DNA of 64,000 nt, taken from contig OY986438.1 in NCBI GenBank assembly GCA_963920525.1, positions 74,439,136-74,503,135 of the forward strand, written 5' to 3'. Positions 20,740-32,677 of this stretch are shown piece by piece (positions within the stretch are counted from its first letter, which is position 1; the number at the start of each line of letters is the position of its first letter). The notes under the pieces are model-generated. The model did not search any database. It was not told where the DNA came from and worked only from the letters and a program-made list of their open reading frames with translations. This DNA is from Dichetophora obliterata (taxonomy: Eukaryota; Arthropoda; Insecta; Diptera; Sciomyzidae). Both the position numbers and the translations under genes were made by a program.

Positions 20740-22257
20740 ATGGCAAACAGAAAGTTGATGTATGTGCTGTTGTTGGCTTTGGCAACTTTTCCAGCGCAGA
20801 TCCTTTGTGATGCTGATAAAAAGGAGGAAGACTTGGCAGTCGATCTACACTTTCTGATGTACATCTATGAGCGCCTAACAAAAGATAACCTAGATGCATT
20901 GCAAAATCAAACAAATGTGTTGGCGACCATCTATCAACGTAGCAGTGAGATCTGTGAGAAGCGCTATGTTAAACCTGCCATTGGGCCGGATACCCATTTG
21001 GATCTATTTCGTTAGTCAAATCGTGTCTTTGATAATTTTCAAATGTTCGAGCTGCGCCAAATTTTTGCGTTTTGCGATAATGTTCGTCTGGAAGATGAAA
21101 GTTACTGCTACGTGCTGCCCAATAATATGATGCTGCAGATCTGAGAGTTTGCCATGTGAAATGCAAGGCATTTTCGCATGCTGCAATCCGATACCTCCAT
21201 TGGTGCTTCAGAATCTGCATACGTTGCATCAGATTGTGCTGCGTGCTCGAGAGCAGCCCTTAGTGAAGGTAAGATAAGACAATGTTAATATAAGTTGGTT
21301 TAACTTTGTTATATTTCTTAGCCAATTCTTGAAACAGCTGAAAGCGTCAAGGGAAAATTTAAAAATATAGAGCAAATTCAATTCATCAGTCCGTATGATC
21401 GGTACTTGGCTCTGTTGCCCATTGCAGAAAAGGAAAAACGAGAAGAGGCTGCACGTATAGAGGCGGAGTATAAGAAACGACAGTTGTGTCTAAATGTACC
21501 TACGCTGATGATCAAACAAGAGGTTATTTTTCTGAAACATCTGTATTAGTTGAAATATAATTGTGTGCTATGTACTTTACAGCTGCCCGAATCCATGAAC
21601 ACAGACGATTAAGGAGATGCTTAAGCGAAAATTTTAAGAGTCTGTGGAAAATAAAGCTGATGAAGCCAGTATCAACAACAGTATCGATAGACCTAAGGCC
21701 AAAAGCATGCGTACAGTGACACCCAATGATGACAAATTGAAATTTGTTAACACTTCACACAGCAGCAAAACCAAAAACCAAGCCTGCGAAAGAAAGAGTG
21801 CATAAACACAAAATACTACAGAAGATTTAACAAAAAATGCACAGGATGATGATGACGAAGCCCCTGCAGAAATGCCATCTACATCCGCTGCCCACACCAA
21901 ACCGCAGCAACCGAAAGGAGCAACAAAGCACAAAAACGCTTTAACAATAAAAATAAGAAAAACAAATATAAAGGGCACAAGAATTCGCGTTCAAATCTAA
22001 TGCATCAAACTATAAGTGCATCAAACTAATTTCGATTATCAAAAAGTGAACTTTAAGAAATTTCAAGGAGGCGCTCAACTAGCTTCAGGAGCAGAGCTTA
22101 AGCCACAGTTCCATGACAAGGTAACATGAAATGCTAGTTACTGTAAAAATTATTTTAATCTTCCACTTTTATTCGCTTGCAGGGCAACTCAAATAAGGCT
22201 AATAATAAAAAATTCAACAAGTTATTCACATTTAGCAATGCAAAGGGTAAAATGTAG
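20740..22257 (+). pseudogene. Rrp6: Rrp6/EXOSC10 3' half, intron-containing pseudogene
   Basis: The reading matches the end of the DEDD exonuclease domain (DLHFLMYIYERLTKDNLD, IYQRSSEICEKRY) and the HRDC domain (RVFDNFQMFELRQIF, EDESYCYVLPNNMMLQI, ACCNPIPPLV, LHTLHQIVLRAREQPLVK) of nuclear exosome Rrp6. A stop (21013-21015), a frameshift near 21138 and more stops after 21600 kill it. Introns are kept: donor at 21269 with acceptor before 21322, donor at 21523 with acceptor before 21583, donor at 22121 with acceptor before 22193. The C-terminus (VNFKKFQGGAQLASG ... FNKLFTFSN) ends at TAG 22255-22257. Retained introns mean a DNA-level duplicate, not a retrocopy. The catalytic N-terminal half is absent. 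Confidence 0.8.
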
Positions 22258-22716
22258 TTAAATATAACATTTAACAATCATTAGTAATAATGACAAGTAA
22301 TATTATCTGATTATCTTATTTTTGTATCATTTTACATAAAACACAAAAGAATCATATCTAAGTTATTTAAACGAGGATTTTTGTGTATACCAATTCATTG
22401 CTGGAGTGTTTAACTAACAATACGACGAAAGTTACTGTTTCAGTGAATGAATGAACCGAAAAACCTTAAAAAAATAATAAGAGGCAAACATATCGCACAC
22501 CGACTTCAAAAGTGCACAACTCAAAATTTATACATTTTCAGGAGGAGCAAAAAAAATTGTTCTTCAAGGGACTCCATAAAAAAAAAAAAAAGATTTTTTT
22601 TTAATTAAAGACTAAGAATATAGTATGTACAAAATTAAGACAGCCGATGAAGATGATCACTACAAACAGTTTTACACGAATAATATTTGTATTAAAGTAT
22701 CTTAGTATTTAGTATT
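22258..22716. other. non-coding flank of the BEL insertion
   Basis: AT-rich, no gene recognised. It ends in GTATT (22712-22716), the left target duplication of the BEL element. Confidence 0.5.
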
Positions 22717-23348
22717 TGTTTTTGCTAAAGCGAGAAATTATTTTATTTCCCGCTGTGTGTCTAGGCGCATAAACCTATACACACTTTTGTATTGAATTTG
22801 TTTTACAAAAGTTATGATTTTGTTTTTTGTGCTCAAGCTCTTGGTACTTGTGCACAATTTCTTTTATATTTATTTATGTTAAAACTACGATTTTTGTATT
22901 TTGTGCCCAAACTCTTGGTACTTGTGCACAACTCTTTAAATAAAACTTCGATAATCACCTTTAAAAGACAACTCCCAATTTTATTAACATTTGTGTTTTT
23001 ATAACAAAATATCAATTCAATTAAAAAATCTGAATGACACATAAAAAAATACAATTACATACATATAATGACGAAAAAGAAATATTAACTAAATATACAT
23101 AATATAATATACAACAAAAGCAAAACAAAAAGAAGTAGAATCAAAAACTACAAAATCATTATTTTCACATTTTCAAGGCCAGATCGTTGACTCCACAAGT
23201 TTACAGCTTGCAGTTTTCCGCAGTCAGCGATTCAAGGCCAAGTCAATGAACAAAAAAAAAACAATGTTGCTGTTTTAAGTGTCACTGGTGTTTGGAAAAT
23301 ATGACACCATAGTTTTTATGTTGCTGGTTGCATGGCTGGTTACAGACA
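22717..23348 (-). repeat. BEL 3' LTR (632 bp)
   Basis: TG...CA-type LTR, left boundary next to GTATT. On the minus strand it is preceded by a polypurine tract (gagggggagaa, 23349-23360). It contains two near-copies of caa(g/a)ctcttggtacttgtgcac about 70 bp apart. It keeps the 130 bp that the LTR at 38521-39031 has lost. Confidence 0.92.
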
Positions 23349-23453
23349 TTCTCCCCCTCGTTGAACCTTGAGTTCAACAATCTGTATTTAGGCATTAACG
23401 GAGAAGTCCAAATTCTGAGATCGTCGTGGCAGTGGAACAGGCTGTTCAGTAGG

Positions 23454-24484
23454 TTAACGGCTGTTATGTGATCTCTTCATCTTCCATGCTAGAAGTGCTA
23501 GGAGTGCCATGATAATAAGTGCGAGACCCAGCAGGACGTTATTCACGATAACATGATGAACATTATAGTTGTTGTCTGGTGTTGGAAGTTCTAATTTTCG
23601 AGAAGCCAGTTGATGCATTATGTCATTTAATTTTGATTGTTGGATTTTGTAGTGTAGTAAATCGTTTTGTATGGGTTCAGCGTGTGCCGGTAGTTCAAAA
23701 GTGTTTTTGTCTCTCAGGACAGTGTATGAAGAACGTGTACGACTAGTATATTCTTGATGGCCTCTGATGGTTAACAGATAATGACTTGTAGTGCATCCTG
23801 GAGGTATTGTTATTATTCCTGATCCGTCAATCGTAACTGAATAGGTAGTTTCGTTGCACACTGCGTTAAAGTGGTCCTTTCTGTCAGCGCATACATCCAT
23901 TGGCTCACGTGTGATAAATGTATCCATGTAGGTCTTTTTGGCATTGGTTTTAATCTGCATTCAGTGTTTGACTTGTTGTTGAATATATTAAATTCACATG
24001 TATCCCCTTTTATTTCTCTTGAGAATATTGGCTGGACTTGGTTACACAAGAACTCTGTTTCTTCAATTTTGCTGCATGCTGCTACCTCATTTTCGGTCAT
24101 TGGATAAAATTTATCTCTATGTAGATTTATGGCAAGGAATTTCGTGGAAGTTTCTATGGAGACGCGGGTATTATTGACTGTGGTTGGACTATGGTCTTGA
24201 AAAACTAACGGCAGTTTAAGCCTGAATATTGCATGGTTATTTATGATTGTTCCTTCAGCAGACATTAGTTTGCATATTTGAATTATGTCTTCGGCTGGAA
24301 GGCGAGATGTTTGTGGCAGGTGAATCTTGATTTTTGCGATTTCTTGTCGTAATTGCTGTGGAGATAGTAGAAGGTGGCTTATTTTTCCATGATGAGTATC
24401 GGTGATAACATCAATAAAAGATGATTGGATGCGCTGAAGTTTCGTTGTTATCATAGTTAAATGCATTGCCCATGATAAAAACAA
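23454..24484 (-). pseudogene. BEL env-like gene, C-terminal part
   Basis: Two overlapping frames (24484-23813 and 23960-23454), so a frameshift lies near 23815-23960. The first has a Cys-containing ectodomain region with KFLAINLHRDKFYPMTENE and CNQVQPIF, as in insect errantivirus and baculovirus F-type envelopes. The second ends in a hydrophobic anchor, VLLGLALIIMALLALLAWK, followed by a short basic tail, KMKRSHNSR. The N-terminal part is at 30901-31500, beyond the gypsy insertion. An old endogenous copy; non-functional as it stands. Confidence 0.75.
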
Positions 24485-24509
24485 TTGTTGTTTTCTGTGT
24501 TGAAATATC

Positions 24510-25366
24510 TGTGGGTTTCACTGTTTTTTACCACAAATCAATAACGTACTTGAAATTTACAGTTAAGATATATTTACAAACTTAAAATAATTAAAACAAT
24601 TACAACGATTATAAATTGATCAGAAATACAAAATTATTATGCAGCAACTTAGCTGTCGTCTTAATTAGCGCGCGATGGAAAAGACACTGATTACACTATG
24701 GCAGCATAGACCAGAGCCCATGCCACCATAGCATATTAAACACTCGCTGCAACGCTAAGTATAGCGTCGCAAACACACACATAGCTGCCACGAATATTAG
24801 AACTTTATCCATTGTTTATAAAACGATAAAACAATGCAATGAGCGTCAACGGTCGTTGACGCTGGCATTTATAAATGTCCGACTCGTCATCAGCGCTAAT
24901 GACGCGACGGACAATGCGATAAGCAAATGCCTACGCTGCACATACCAGCTATGTGTTGGCGACTCAATGGCCTGCGTGTTGGGTAGCTAGTCCAATACGC
25001 AGGCAACGATCGCTAAGCGTACACACAGTCAGAACGTAATATGACCGCCATAGTGAGCCGTTGCTCAGCGACATAAATATGATCGCTATACTTGACGGTT
25101 TGTCATTTACGACAAAGCGTCAGATGGCGAGAAAGTCAACACGTTCTGAACTAATTTAAACAAATGGAATGCCTGCTGAAATATAAGAGCAGCGGCAGTC
25201 AAATATGTGACGAATGATTTACTTGGCTTACCACTTCGTGATAAACCAAGCAAAGTTAGTCATTGTGTTGGCAACTGTGTGTGTCAGGTTATTTAGCGAC
25301 AGAGTGTCGCTGGATAGCTTGAAGAGCTGCAGAGTGAGGGATGGCGTCACTGAAGGTTCCGCCACA
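24510..25366 (-). repeat. gypsy1 3' LTR (857 bp)
   Basis: Starts TGTGGGTTTC and ends TTCCGCCACA on the plus strand. The minus-strand polypurine tract (taggggggga, about 25370-25380) abuts it. I found one difference from the other LTR: C at 24998 versus G at 30520. Confidence 0.97.
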
Positions 25367-25377
25367 ATACTCCCCCC

Positions 25378-28300
25378 CTAGCGCTTAAGGCGCGATATGC
25401 TGAATCGCTGCGGCCTGCAAACTCTCCTACCGCTTCGTGTAAGGACCGGCGATGACATCTGTGAAAATTTCGCCGGCTGTCGATATGGTGACGCAGTTCT
25501 TGCGTTTGGTATTTCACCAGTCTGTTGCGTCTTTCTTTTAGCCTTTTGCTTTTGTCCAGCGATGTCCACCGGTGGGTCGGAAAATGTCACGACCTTTTTT
25601 TGACGAATGAGCGTGGGCTTTGCACGTCCCGCGGTGTCCAACGGTTGGTCGGAAAATGTCACGACCTTTTTTTGACGAATGTGCGCGGGCTTTGCACGTC
25701 CCGCGGTGTCCAACGGTTGGTCGGAAAATGTCACGACCGCGTCTCGACGATTGTGCGATTTAGTTGGCGCAGAGTCGATAAGCTCTTTAGGCATGAAAGC
25801 TGCTTTCAACCTATCGATTGATATTTTCGCTGCTTTGCCCTTGATGTTGATGGTAAAATACTTGTCGTTTCTTTCAATGACTTCGTACGGGCCATCATAC
25901 CGTGGCAGCAGCGGGCGTTGGACCTTGTCGATTCGGACAAATACATGCGAGCAATTATTCAATTCGCTCTGCACGAAAACTTTTGGCTTATCGTGATGCT
26001 TGATCGAGGCAGGTGCAATTTTTTGCATTGCTTCTCTAAGCTCTACTATGAAGTCGGCTTCGCTGATTTTTTTAGCCGAAGGTGTCCGGAATTCCCCCGG
26101 GATCTTCAATGTTTCGCCGTAAACCATTTCTGCTGGCGTCGATCCGATGTCCTCTTTGATGACGGAGCGTAACCCAAGGAGTATGAGCGGCAATATGTCG
26201 CACCAGTTGTCGTTTTCGTGGCATGTAATAGCTGCCTTGAGGGTGCGGTGCCACCTTTCTATCATGCCATTAGCCTGTGGGTGATATGGGGTAGTTCGAT
26301 AATGACTAATGCCGAGTAGAGAGTTAAGCTGTCGAAATAGGTCCGACTCAAACTGCCTTCCGAGGTCGCTAGTTATCTTAAGCGGTATTCCAAAACGAGC
26401 TACCCATCCTGATAGCAGGTTCCTGGCGACGGTCTCTGCCGTCATGTCAGGTATTGGAATCGCTTCCGGCCATCTCGTATATCTGTCAATTATCGTAAGA
26501 CAGTAACGATTTTCCCGTGAAATCGTGAGCGGTCCGACTAGGTCGATGTTTATGTGCTCGAAACGTTCACTCGGGTTGGTGTACAAACCTAGCTGCGATT
26601 TGTTGTGCTTCGTCACTTTGCTTCGCTGGCAAGGGATGCAGTGGCGAACGAATTCACTTATTTCAGCCTTCATGTTGGGCCAAACAAACCTCTCTGTGAC
26701 TAACTTGACTGTAGATTTGGCGCCTGGATGAGCAGCGCCATGTAGTTTGGTCATGACGTCTGTGCGCAACTTACGAGGCACTAACGGGCGGACTTTACCA
26801 CGCGATGTATCGCAGTAAATGAAAGTGTCTGCGCCAGGTACTTTTAGCTTCTCAATTATCAAAGAGGTTGATGGTGCTTTTGCATTTATGAATTTTTGCA
26901 TCTCCGTGTCGCGGGCTTGTTCGCGTGCTAGTTCTTCAAAATCAAAGCCGGATCCCGTTGTTAATTGCTGAACGCGAGATAGCGCGTCGGCCACGTCGTT
27001 ATCTTTACCGGGAACATGACGAATGTCGGTTGTGAACTGGCCTATATAATCCAGGTGTCGTGCCTGTCGAGGTGACGCCTTATCCAAGTTTTGTTTGAAG
27101 GCAAACGTAATAGGTTTATGGTCCGTGAAAATTGAAAATTCTCGACCCTCGACCATATATTTGAAATGCTTGACAGCCTGATAAATCGCCAGGAGTTCTC
27201 TGTCATAAGTGCTGTATTTCACCTGTGGCTCTGTTAATTTTTTTGAGTAAAAGCCTAGAGGTTGCAGCACGCCGTTAACGTGCTGATGTAGCACTGCTCC
27301 GACTGCGTAATCAGAGGCATCGACACTCAGTGAAAGTTTTGCATTTGGTGCTGGGTGAAAAAGCAAGGTTGCATTGGCCAATTCTTTTTTGCATCTTTTG
27401 AAAGCGCCATCTGTTGACGCAGACCATGACAATGGCGTTGTGTCATTTTTCTTATTGCCAACTATCATCGATTGCAACAACGCCTGGGTGGCGGCCGTGT
27501 TTGGTATGAAACGCCGATAATAATTAAGCATGCCTAAGAATCTTTTTAGCTCTTTTGCTGTCTTAGGCTTGCTGAAATCCCTAATGGCCTGTACCTTCTC
27601 ATCGGCTGGCTTGATGCCTTGGCTATTTACTTTGTGCCCTAGGAATTTTACTTCTGATTGGCCGAACGAGCATTTGGCCACATTAATTGCGAGGCCATTT
27701 TCGCGCAACAATTGAAAAATTCGCCGTAAATGCGTCTCATGTTGCTCAATACTTTCAGAAGCTACGCAGATATCGTCTATGTAAACAAAGGCGTAATGCG
27801 TCTCGGCAGCCAATATTTGATTGATGTGCCGCTGAAAAGTTTGTGCAGCATTTCTCAACCCAAAGGTCATGAATTTGAATTGGTATAAGCCGAAAGGTGT
27901 TGTAATGGCCGTTTTTGGTATATCGGCCGGCTCTACTGGGATCTGATGGTAAGCCCGTTGCAGATCGATGGTAGAAAAAATTTTCTTTCCATGCAGTATA
28001 CTTGAAAAATCTTGCACGTATGGGATGGGATAGCGGTCGGGCAGCGTTCTCTCATTGAGTGCCCGGTAATCACCGCAAGGGCGCCAAGAACCGTCTTTTT
28101 TCTTAACCATGTGCAGGGGACTAGCCCAGTTGCTGTCCGAAGGCTCGCAGATACCATTCTCTATTAAAAATTGGAACTCTGCTTTTGCGGCCTCAAGCTT
28201 GTCTGGAGCCAGACGACGGGGGCGCGCATGCGTTGGCGGGCCGTTGGTCACGATATGATGCGTGACTCCTGACCGAGGTGCCGCAACCCCCTGGCGCATG

Positions 28301-28848
28301 ACAGTAATGTCTTTGTATTGCGCGAGAATATTGGCAAACGGGTCATTTATGTTCAATGTAAAAAAGGTTGGCTTACCCTTATTAGCTGCGACGCCTGATA
28401 TTTGATGGCTGGTTTCACGATCGACCAAAGTGCTGTTGCGCATGTCGACGAGTAGCCCAAAGTTCTGCAGAAAGTCAGCTCCAATAAGCGGGGATTTAAC
28501 GTCCGCAATAACGAAGTCCCAGGTAAACTTCCTTCGAAGGCCAAAATCCAGGGAGACCCTCTTTGAGCCATAAGTGGCAATATGCGAGCCGTTGGCCGCA
28601 AACAACTTAAATTCGTGTGGAGCATTGTAACGTTCTGCTCCACTCGGTGGAATGACCGACACGTCGGCTCCTGTATCGATGAGGAACCGCCTGCAGGTTG
28701 CAGCGTCGGTCACGTACAGACGACTTACATCAAAGTCGCCACCGGAGTCGTCTGTAGTGGGTGGCTCGCTTACTGGTTTTTTGCCTTGTACGCGCAGGGC
28801 GGGCGGCATCCATAGGCGTTGTCGCCGAACGTGCGATGGGGCCAGCAT
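25378..28848 (-). CDS. gypsy1 pol: protease, RT, RNase H, integrase (1156 aa frame)
   Basis: Polyprotein for replication and integration. Protease motif [10 protein letters not shown] (D58-T-G); RT from about 210-400 with [23 protein letters not shown] and catalytic YIDD (356-359); RNase H from about 505 ([25 protein letters not shown]); integrase with an HHCC finger (GAAHPGAKS ... CIPCQRSK) and core residues in [21 protein letters not shown] and [13 protein letters not shown] 24-residue tandem repeat lies in the C-terminal tail. No stop or frameshift. The frame is -1 relative to gag and overlaps it by 79 nt; translation enters by frameshifting at 28776-28782, so the first Met of this frame is probably not a start. 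Confidence 0.97.
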   Translation of the reverse strand: MLAPSHVRRQRLWMPPALRVQGKKPVSEPPTTDDSGGDFDVSRLYVTDAATCRRFLIDTGADVSVIPPSGAERYNAPHEFKLFAANGSHIATYGSKRVSLDFGLRRKFTWDFVIADVKSPLIGADFLQNFGLLVDMRNSTLVDRETSHQISGVAANKGKPTFFTLNINDPFANILAQYKDITVMRQGVAAPRSGVTHHIVTNGPPTHARPRRLAPDKLEAAKAEFQFLIENGICEPSDSNWASPLHMVKKKDGSWRPCGDYRALNERTLPDRYPIPYVQDFSSILHGKKIFSTIDLQRAYHQIPVEPADIPKTAITTPFGLYQFKFMTFGLRNAAQTFQRHINQILAAETHYAFVYIDDICVASESIEQHETHLRRIFQLLRENGLAINVAKCSFGQSEVKFLGHKVNSQGIKPADEKVQAIRDFSKPKTAKELKRFLGMLNYYRRFIPNTAATQALLQSMIVGNKKNDTTPLSWSASTDGAFKRCKKELANATLLFHPAPNAKLSLSVDASDYAVGAVLHQHVNGVLQPLGFYSKKLTEPQVKYSTYDRELLAIYQAVKHFKYMVEGREFSIFTDHKPITFAFKQNLDKASPRQARHLDYIGQFTTDIRHVPGKDNDVADALSRVQQLTTGSGFDFEELAREQARDTEMQKFINAKAPSTSLIIEKLKVPGADTFIYCDTSRGKVRPLVPRKLRTDVMTKLHGAAHPGAKSTVKLVTERFVWPNMKAEISEFVRHCIPCQRSKVTKHNKSQLGLYTNPSERFEHINIDLVGPLTISRENRYCLTIIDRYTRWPEAIPIPDMTAETVARNLLSGWVARFGIPLKITSDLGRQFESDLFRQLNSLLGISHYRTTPYHPQANGMIERWHRTLKAAITCHENDNWCDILPLILLGLRSVIKEDIGSTPAEMVYGETLKIPGEFRTPSAKKISEADFIVELREAMQKIAPASIKHHDKPKVFVQSELNNCSHVFVRIDKVQRPLLPRYDGPYEVIERNDKYFTINIKGKAAKISIDRLKAAFMPKELIDSAPTKSHNRRDAVVTFSDQPLDTAGRAKPAHIRQKKVVTFSDQPLDTAGRAKPTLIRQKKVVTFSDPPVDIAGQKQKAKRKTQQTGEIPNARTASPYRQPAKFSQMSSPVLTRSGRRVCRPQRFSISRLKR
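25560..25745 (-). repeat. three tandem 72 bp units in the pol tail
   Basis: Encodes three consecutive copies of [21 protein letters not shown] units, the last diverged to [13 protein letters not shown]. The first two units are nearly identical at the DNA level. Confidence 0.9.
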
Positions 28849-29921
28849 ATTGGGTGTTGGCCTCTGCCACCCCTGTGTCGCGTAGCTGGTCTTTGAGGAC
28901 TTCGCAGGCGAGTAAAATCTTCATGCGCTGCTGCGCCGTGTCTCAAAGGTTGCGGGGGGCCGGAGAAGCGTGGTGGCAATTGGGCCGCCCTCGGGGCAGT
29001 TCGCACATTAGAGCTGGTGCGTAGCCGTGGCAGATCCGCTGCCTGTCCATACTTGTCGGCTCTACCCATGCCACTGTACACTGGCATGGGCTCGAAATCC
29101 TGATCAAAAAAATATTCAAGAGGGTGATCAGGTGCGAGTTCCGCAGGTAGCGCTGTTCTCTCTCGTGCACGAGGCTCGCGGCGGCGGTGCCGTGGTGTCT
29201 GATATCGGCGCGGATGATCGCGCTCATACAATGCATCTTCCAAACGATGCAAGCGTTTTAGTAGGTTTTCGTCTGCTGTTGGCGCGTCTGCAGGTGACGC
29301 TGCTGCTACCTGTCTGGGTCGGTAAGCACCCGTTTCCATTATTTTGTCCGCCAGCGCGGCACGTTGGACGAGCTCCACGTTTACTGTCTGGAGCAGCCCT
29401 TGCACTTGTGGAGGCAAACGGGCGGTCCACAGGTTCTCGAGCATTTTGTCACTCATGTTTTTCCCGCCGAGATCGCGCATTTCATTTAACAACTGCGATG
29501 GGCGACGGTCGCCCAATTCGCATTCCGAGAGAAGCTGACGAAGCTTCTCCTGTTCACTCGCGCTGAACACTTGCATCAATTTATCTTTGATGCAATCATA
29601 CCGATCTGCTGACGGCGGTTCGCGCACAATGTCACTAACTTGGCGCAACACATTTTTTTCCAATGCGCCCACTACCGTGTAGAAACGGTCACTGTCACTT
29701 TTAATTCGCAGCTTTGCGAACTGCGCCTCTATTTGCAGGAACCAAAGATCGGGCGAGTCATGCCAGAAGTTTGGTGTCTGCACCGCGACCTTATTATTAG
29801 CGGACACGGTGGCCTCTGTTACCGCAGATGCCGAAGGAATAGCGGTGTCCGAACCACCTGCTGCGCCTTCTTCGATTTGGCGAGCAACTTCACTTTGAGC
29901 GTCATTTTTGTTTTCTGCCAT
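28770..29921 (-). CDS. gypsy1 gag, 383 aa
   Basis: Capsid/nucleocapsid precursor. ATG at 29921 begins [12 protein letters not shown]. The capsid-like region [22 protein letters not shown] ... [16 protein letters not shown] is shared in pattern with the gypsy2 gag at 41134-42087. The C-terminal finger [18 protein letters not shown] has spacing C-X2-H-X9-C-X3-C (CHCC) instead of the common CCHC, as described for the CsRn1 clade. It ends at TAA 28770-28772, two codons after a slippery heptamer. Intact. Confidence 0.95.
   Translation of the reverse strand: MAENKNDAQSEVARQIEEGAAGGSDTAIPSASAVTEATVSANNKVAVQTPNFWHDSPDLWFLQIEAQFAKLRIKSDSDRFYTVVGALEKNVLRQVSDIVREPPSADRYDCIKDKLMQVFSASEQEKLRQLLSECELGDRRPSQLLNEMRDLGGKNMSDKMLENLWTARLPPQVQGLLQTVNVELVQRAALADKIMETGAYRPRQVAAASPADAPTADENLLKRLHRLEDALYERDHPRRYQTPRHRRREPRARERTALPAELAPDHPLEYFFDQDFEPMPVYSGMGRADKYGQAADLPRLRTSSNVRTAPRAAQLPPRFSGPPQPLRHGAAAHEDFTRLRSPQRPATRHRGGRGQHPICWPHRTFGDNAYGCRPPCAYKAKNQ
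28776..28782 (-). promoter_or_regulatory. -1 ribosomal frameshift site A AAA AAC
   Basis: On the minus strand gag reads gca aaa aac cag taa; the heptamer A-AAA-AAC is in the correct phase for -1 tandem slippage. After the shift the frame continues as [10 protein letters not shown], the pol frame. Downstream structure was not assessed. Confidence 0.9.
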
Positions 29922-30006
29922 ATTTTTACTTTTTGTTTTTTTATACGTAAAGTCAACAAGATTTTATTGCAGTGTTTTTAATTTTAAAGAGATTTTAATA
30001 ACGTGA

Positions 30007-30029
30007 TTCAAATCACGTCGGGGTCACCA
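30007..30029 (-). other. gypsy1 primer-binding site, tRNA-Trp
   Basis: Plus strand ATTCAAATCACGTCGGGGTC then ACCA; the last 23 bases match the 3' end of eukaryotic tRNA-Trp with its CCA. It lies two bases inside the 5' LTR (minus strand). Confidence 0.88.
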
Positions 30030-30031
30030 GT

Positions 30032-30888
30032 TGTGGGTTTCACTGTTTTTTACCACAAATCAATAACGTACTTGAAATTTACAGTTAAGATATATTTACA
30101 AACTTAAAATAATTAAAACAATTACAACGATTATAAATTGATCAGAAATACAAAATTATTATGCAGCAACTTAGCTGTCGTCTTAATTAGCGCGCGATGG
30201 AAAAGACACTGATTACACTATGGCAGCATAGACCAGAGCCCATGCCACCATAGCATATTAAACACTCGCTGCAACGCTAAGTATAGCGTCGCAAACACAC
30301 ACATAGCTGCCACGAATATTAGAACTTTATCCATTGTTTATAAAACGATAAAACAATGCAATGAGCGTCAACGGTCGTTGACGCTGGCATTTATAAATGT
30401 CCGACTCGTCATCAGCGCTAATGACGCGACGGACAATGCGATAAGCAAATGCCTACGCTGCACATACCAGCTATGTGTTGGCGACTCAATGGCCTGCGTG
30501 TTGGGTAGCTAGTCCAATAGGCAGGCAACGATCGCTAAGCGTACACACAGTCAGAACGTAATATGACCGCCATAGTGAGCCGTTGCTCAGCGACATAAAT
30601 ATGATCGCTATACTTGACGGTTTGTCATTTACGACAAAGCGTCAGATGGCGAGAAAGTCAACACGTTCTGAACTAATTTAAACAAATGGAATGCCTGCTG
30701 AAATATAAGAGCAGCGGCAGTCAAATATGTGACGAATGATTTACTTGGCTTACCACTTCGTGATAAACCAAGCAAAGTTAGTCATTGTGTTGGCAACTGT
30801 GTGTGTCAGGTTATTTAGCGACAGAGTGTCGCTGGATAGCTTGAAGAGCTGCAGAGTGAGGGATGGCGTCACTGAAGGTTCCGCCACA
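30032..30888 (-). repeat. gypsy1 5' LTR (857 bp)
   Basis: Same length as the other LTR. It should hold the promoter for the minus-strand transcript. It borders the TATC duplication at 30889-30892. Confidence 0.97.
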
Positions 30889-30900
30889 TATCTCTTCAGT

Positions 30901-31500
30901 CTAATTGTTTATTCGGTTTATTGTTTCGCTTATCTGATGGTCTAAACTTCCGAATTTCTTTTCTACGTTTTCTTGATCTGTTTTTATGATGTTAATCGTA
31001 GAGTTTATAACTGATGTCTGATTTTTTAACAAATTCATCATAAAATCATCGTTGTTTGAAAATTGTATTATCTTTCTTGACATTTCTTCTGCATAATGAT
31101 TATCTAGTACACCAAACAATGAGTTGGCTATATTGCCAACAAAATTTACAGCTCCTCGTCTTGATCTGATGTCCACAGGACGTTGTGCAAGCAATGCGTT
31201 ATCTCGATCTATTTCAAAAATGGAATACTGAATTTGATTAATCAGCGATGAGCAACTACTTTTTTGAATTATTTGACTACATAAATGCTGTAAAAGACCT
31301 GTGCCATTGTTTAACATATCAAATTCATTCCAATATTGATTTAAATCATAATAAACAATTAGATTCCATTCATCCGATATCTATTTCGAAGTACCCAAAT
31401 TGTCAAAGTGTATTCCGGGTTGAGATGGAAACTGTGTAATGTTGATGGGTGTTCCGTTTGACCATGGTATTATGAGGCAGGTTACTAATAATGTCAACAT
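30901..31500 (-). pseudogene. BEL env-like gene, N-terminal part with furin/fusion motif
   Basis: A hydrophobic signal-like segment, MLTLLVTCLIIPWSNG, starts near 31500 at the end of the integrase frame, as if env is made from a spliced message. A stop at 31381-31383 breaks it. The continuing frame (31317-30901) has a furin-type site RSRR followed by GAVNFVGNIANSLFGVLD (31156 downwards), the pattern of the F-like fusion proteins of insect errantiviruses and baculoviruses, then an Asn/Ile-rich heptad region. A further stop comes at 30901-30903, before the gypsy insertion. An endogenous, dead copy. Confidence 0.75.
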
Positions 31501-32677
31501 TGATGTTGCGAATGAGTTGAGTTTCCTTTTTTTAGAGGCTGTATTATCATCATTTGCTAATGTGGTGTTATTTTTGTTTGTCTTGAAGTGTTGTACTGTC
31601 ATATCACTATTAGCGATATTTATTTTGTTCGGCTGTGTTGGAGTACTATTGATAATCGTATTATCTTGTTCGCAAGGAAGTGGTGATAATCTGTTGATGG
31701 GTCGACGAATAATCCCTTTTCCAGTTTGGATGTCTGCAACACGTACAAGACCATCTTGACCTTTAATAGCCTTTATAACTCTACCCAAAGGCCATTTCAT
31801 CACAGGTTTGCTGTCATCCTGAATTATCACTATGGTATTTGGCTCAATATTGCTATAAGGTACTTTCCATTTAGATCGACATTGCAACTCGTGGAGATAT
31901 TCCAACGACCATCTTCTCCAAAACTCGTTTTTAATGTAGTTAACAAGTTTCCATCGTGATAATAAGCCTCGTTGATTTATTTCTGCGTTTGGATGTATAC
32001 TGGCTGTCAGAGGTTCTCCTATTAAAAAATGACCTGGGGTCAATGCCTTTAAATCATTTGGGTTGTCTGACATAGCAGTTAATTCAATATGGCTTCGATT
32101 TCTATTAATAACGTTTCCAATTCCTCGTACTCGCTGACTTGACCGCAGCTTCCCAGAGTCCTCCAAAGTGGGGAGCTCTTGGCGGTATGAAGTGAAATTC
32201 CATCCTCCTTGTGCTACATTCATTTTGTATCATTTCTTTGGCCTTTTTTGAGAAAATGCTTTCAGCTAATTCGTCAAATCGATTTCTTGCGCAACAAAAT
32301 TTGTGGCATTATCACAATATAAGTGGCTACAATGACCGCGCCGTCCAATGAATCTTCTGTTGACAGATCGCTTACTATTTCTAAATATATTGCCTTAGTA
32401 GCAAACCAAATGAATAGTGCTACGTAGCTTTTCTGATAAATTCAGATAGATTTCCCATTATTTGATTAAGCATCTTTGGCTTCGCTCTGGCGCACCGTAT
32501 GCAATGTTGAACAACTGATCGAGCAAGTATTTTTCCCTTGATGGGCCAGAACTGTTGTCTTGTTGTTGACAAAAGACCTTGTGGTCCAATATGTAAATTC
32601 TCTCGATGCAGAGCCTCCATTAGGAGTTTTGTTAATGGGTGTGAATTAAAGCTCTGCAAAGAACCATCCAAGTACAC
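31501..32677 (-). pseudogene. BEL integrase and DUF5641 tail, broken
   Basis: The HHCC finger (HRENLHIGPQGLLSTTRQQFWP ... HCIRCARAKPKM) is at 32677-32480. The core (about 32450-32230) is full of stops and has lost sequence, so the catalytic triad is not intact. The C-terminal part (32100-31600) has LTPGHFLIGEPLTASIHPN, the RWKLV region and the DUF5641 module, WPLGRVIKAIKGQDGLVRVA. Confidence 0.8.

Larger units (their letters stand above)
24510..30888 (-). mobile_element. young CsRn1-clade Ty3/gypsy retrotransposon (gypsy1), 6379 bp
   Basis: Two 857 bp LTRs (24510-25366, 30032-30888) flanked by the 4 bp duplication TATC (24506-24509, 30889-30892). Gag has a CHCC finger and the primer site matches tRNA-Trp, both known traits of the CsRn1 clade. 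The gag and pol frames are open. It sits inside the env gene of the BEL provirus in the same orientation. Confidence 0.97.

Noticed and set aside
20740..21015. A secreted 91 aa protein with a signal peptide
   Set aside because: The hydrophobic start is by chance: the rest aligns with the Rrp6 exonuclease end, and homology continues past the stop.
22792..23004. Short ORF repeated at 38596 and 50042
   Set aside because: It lies wholly in the BEL LTRs; the repetition comes from the LTR copies, not from selection on a protein.
23454..31500. An infectious or active endogenous virus
   Set aside because: All BEL genes have stops, frameshifts, deletions or insertions; the RT catalytic box and the integrase core are missing.
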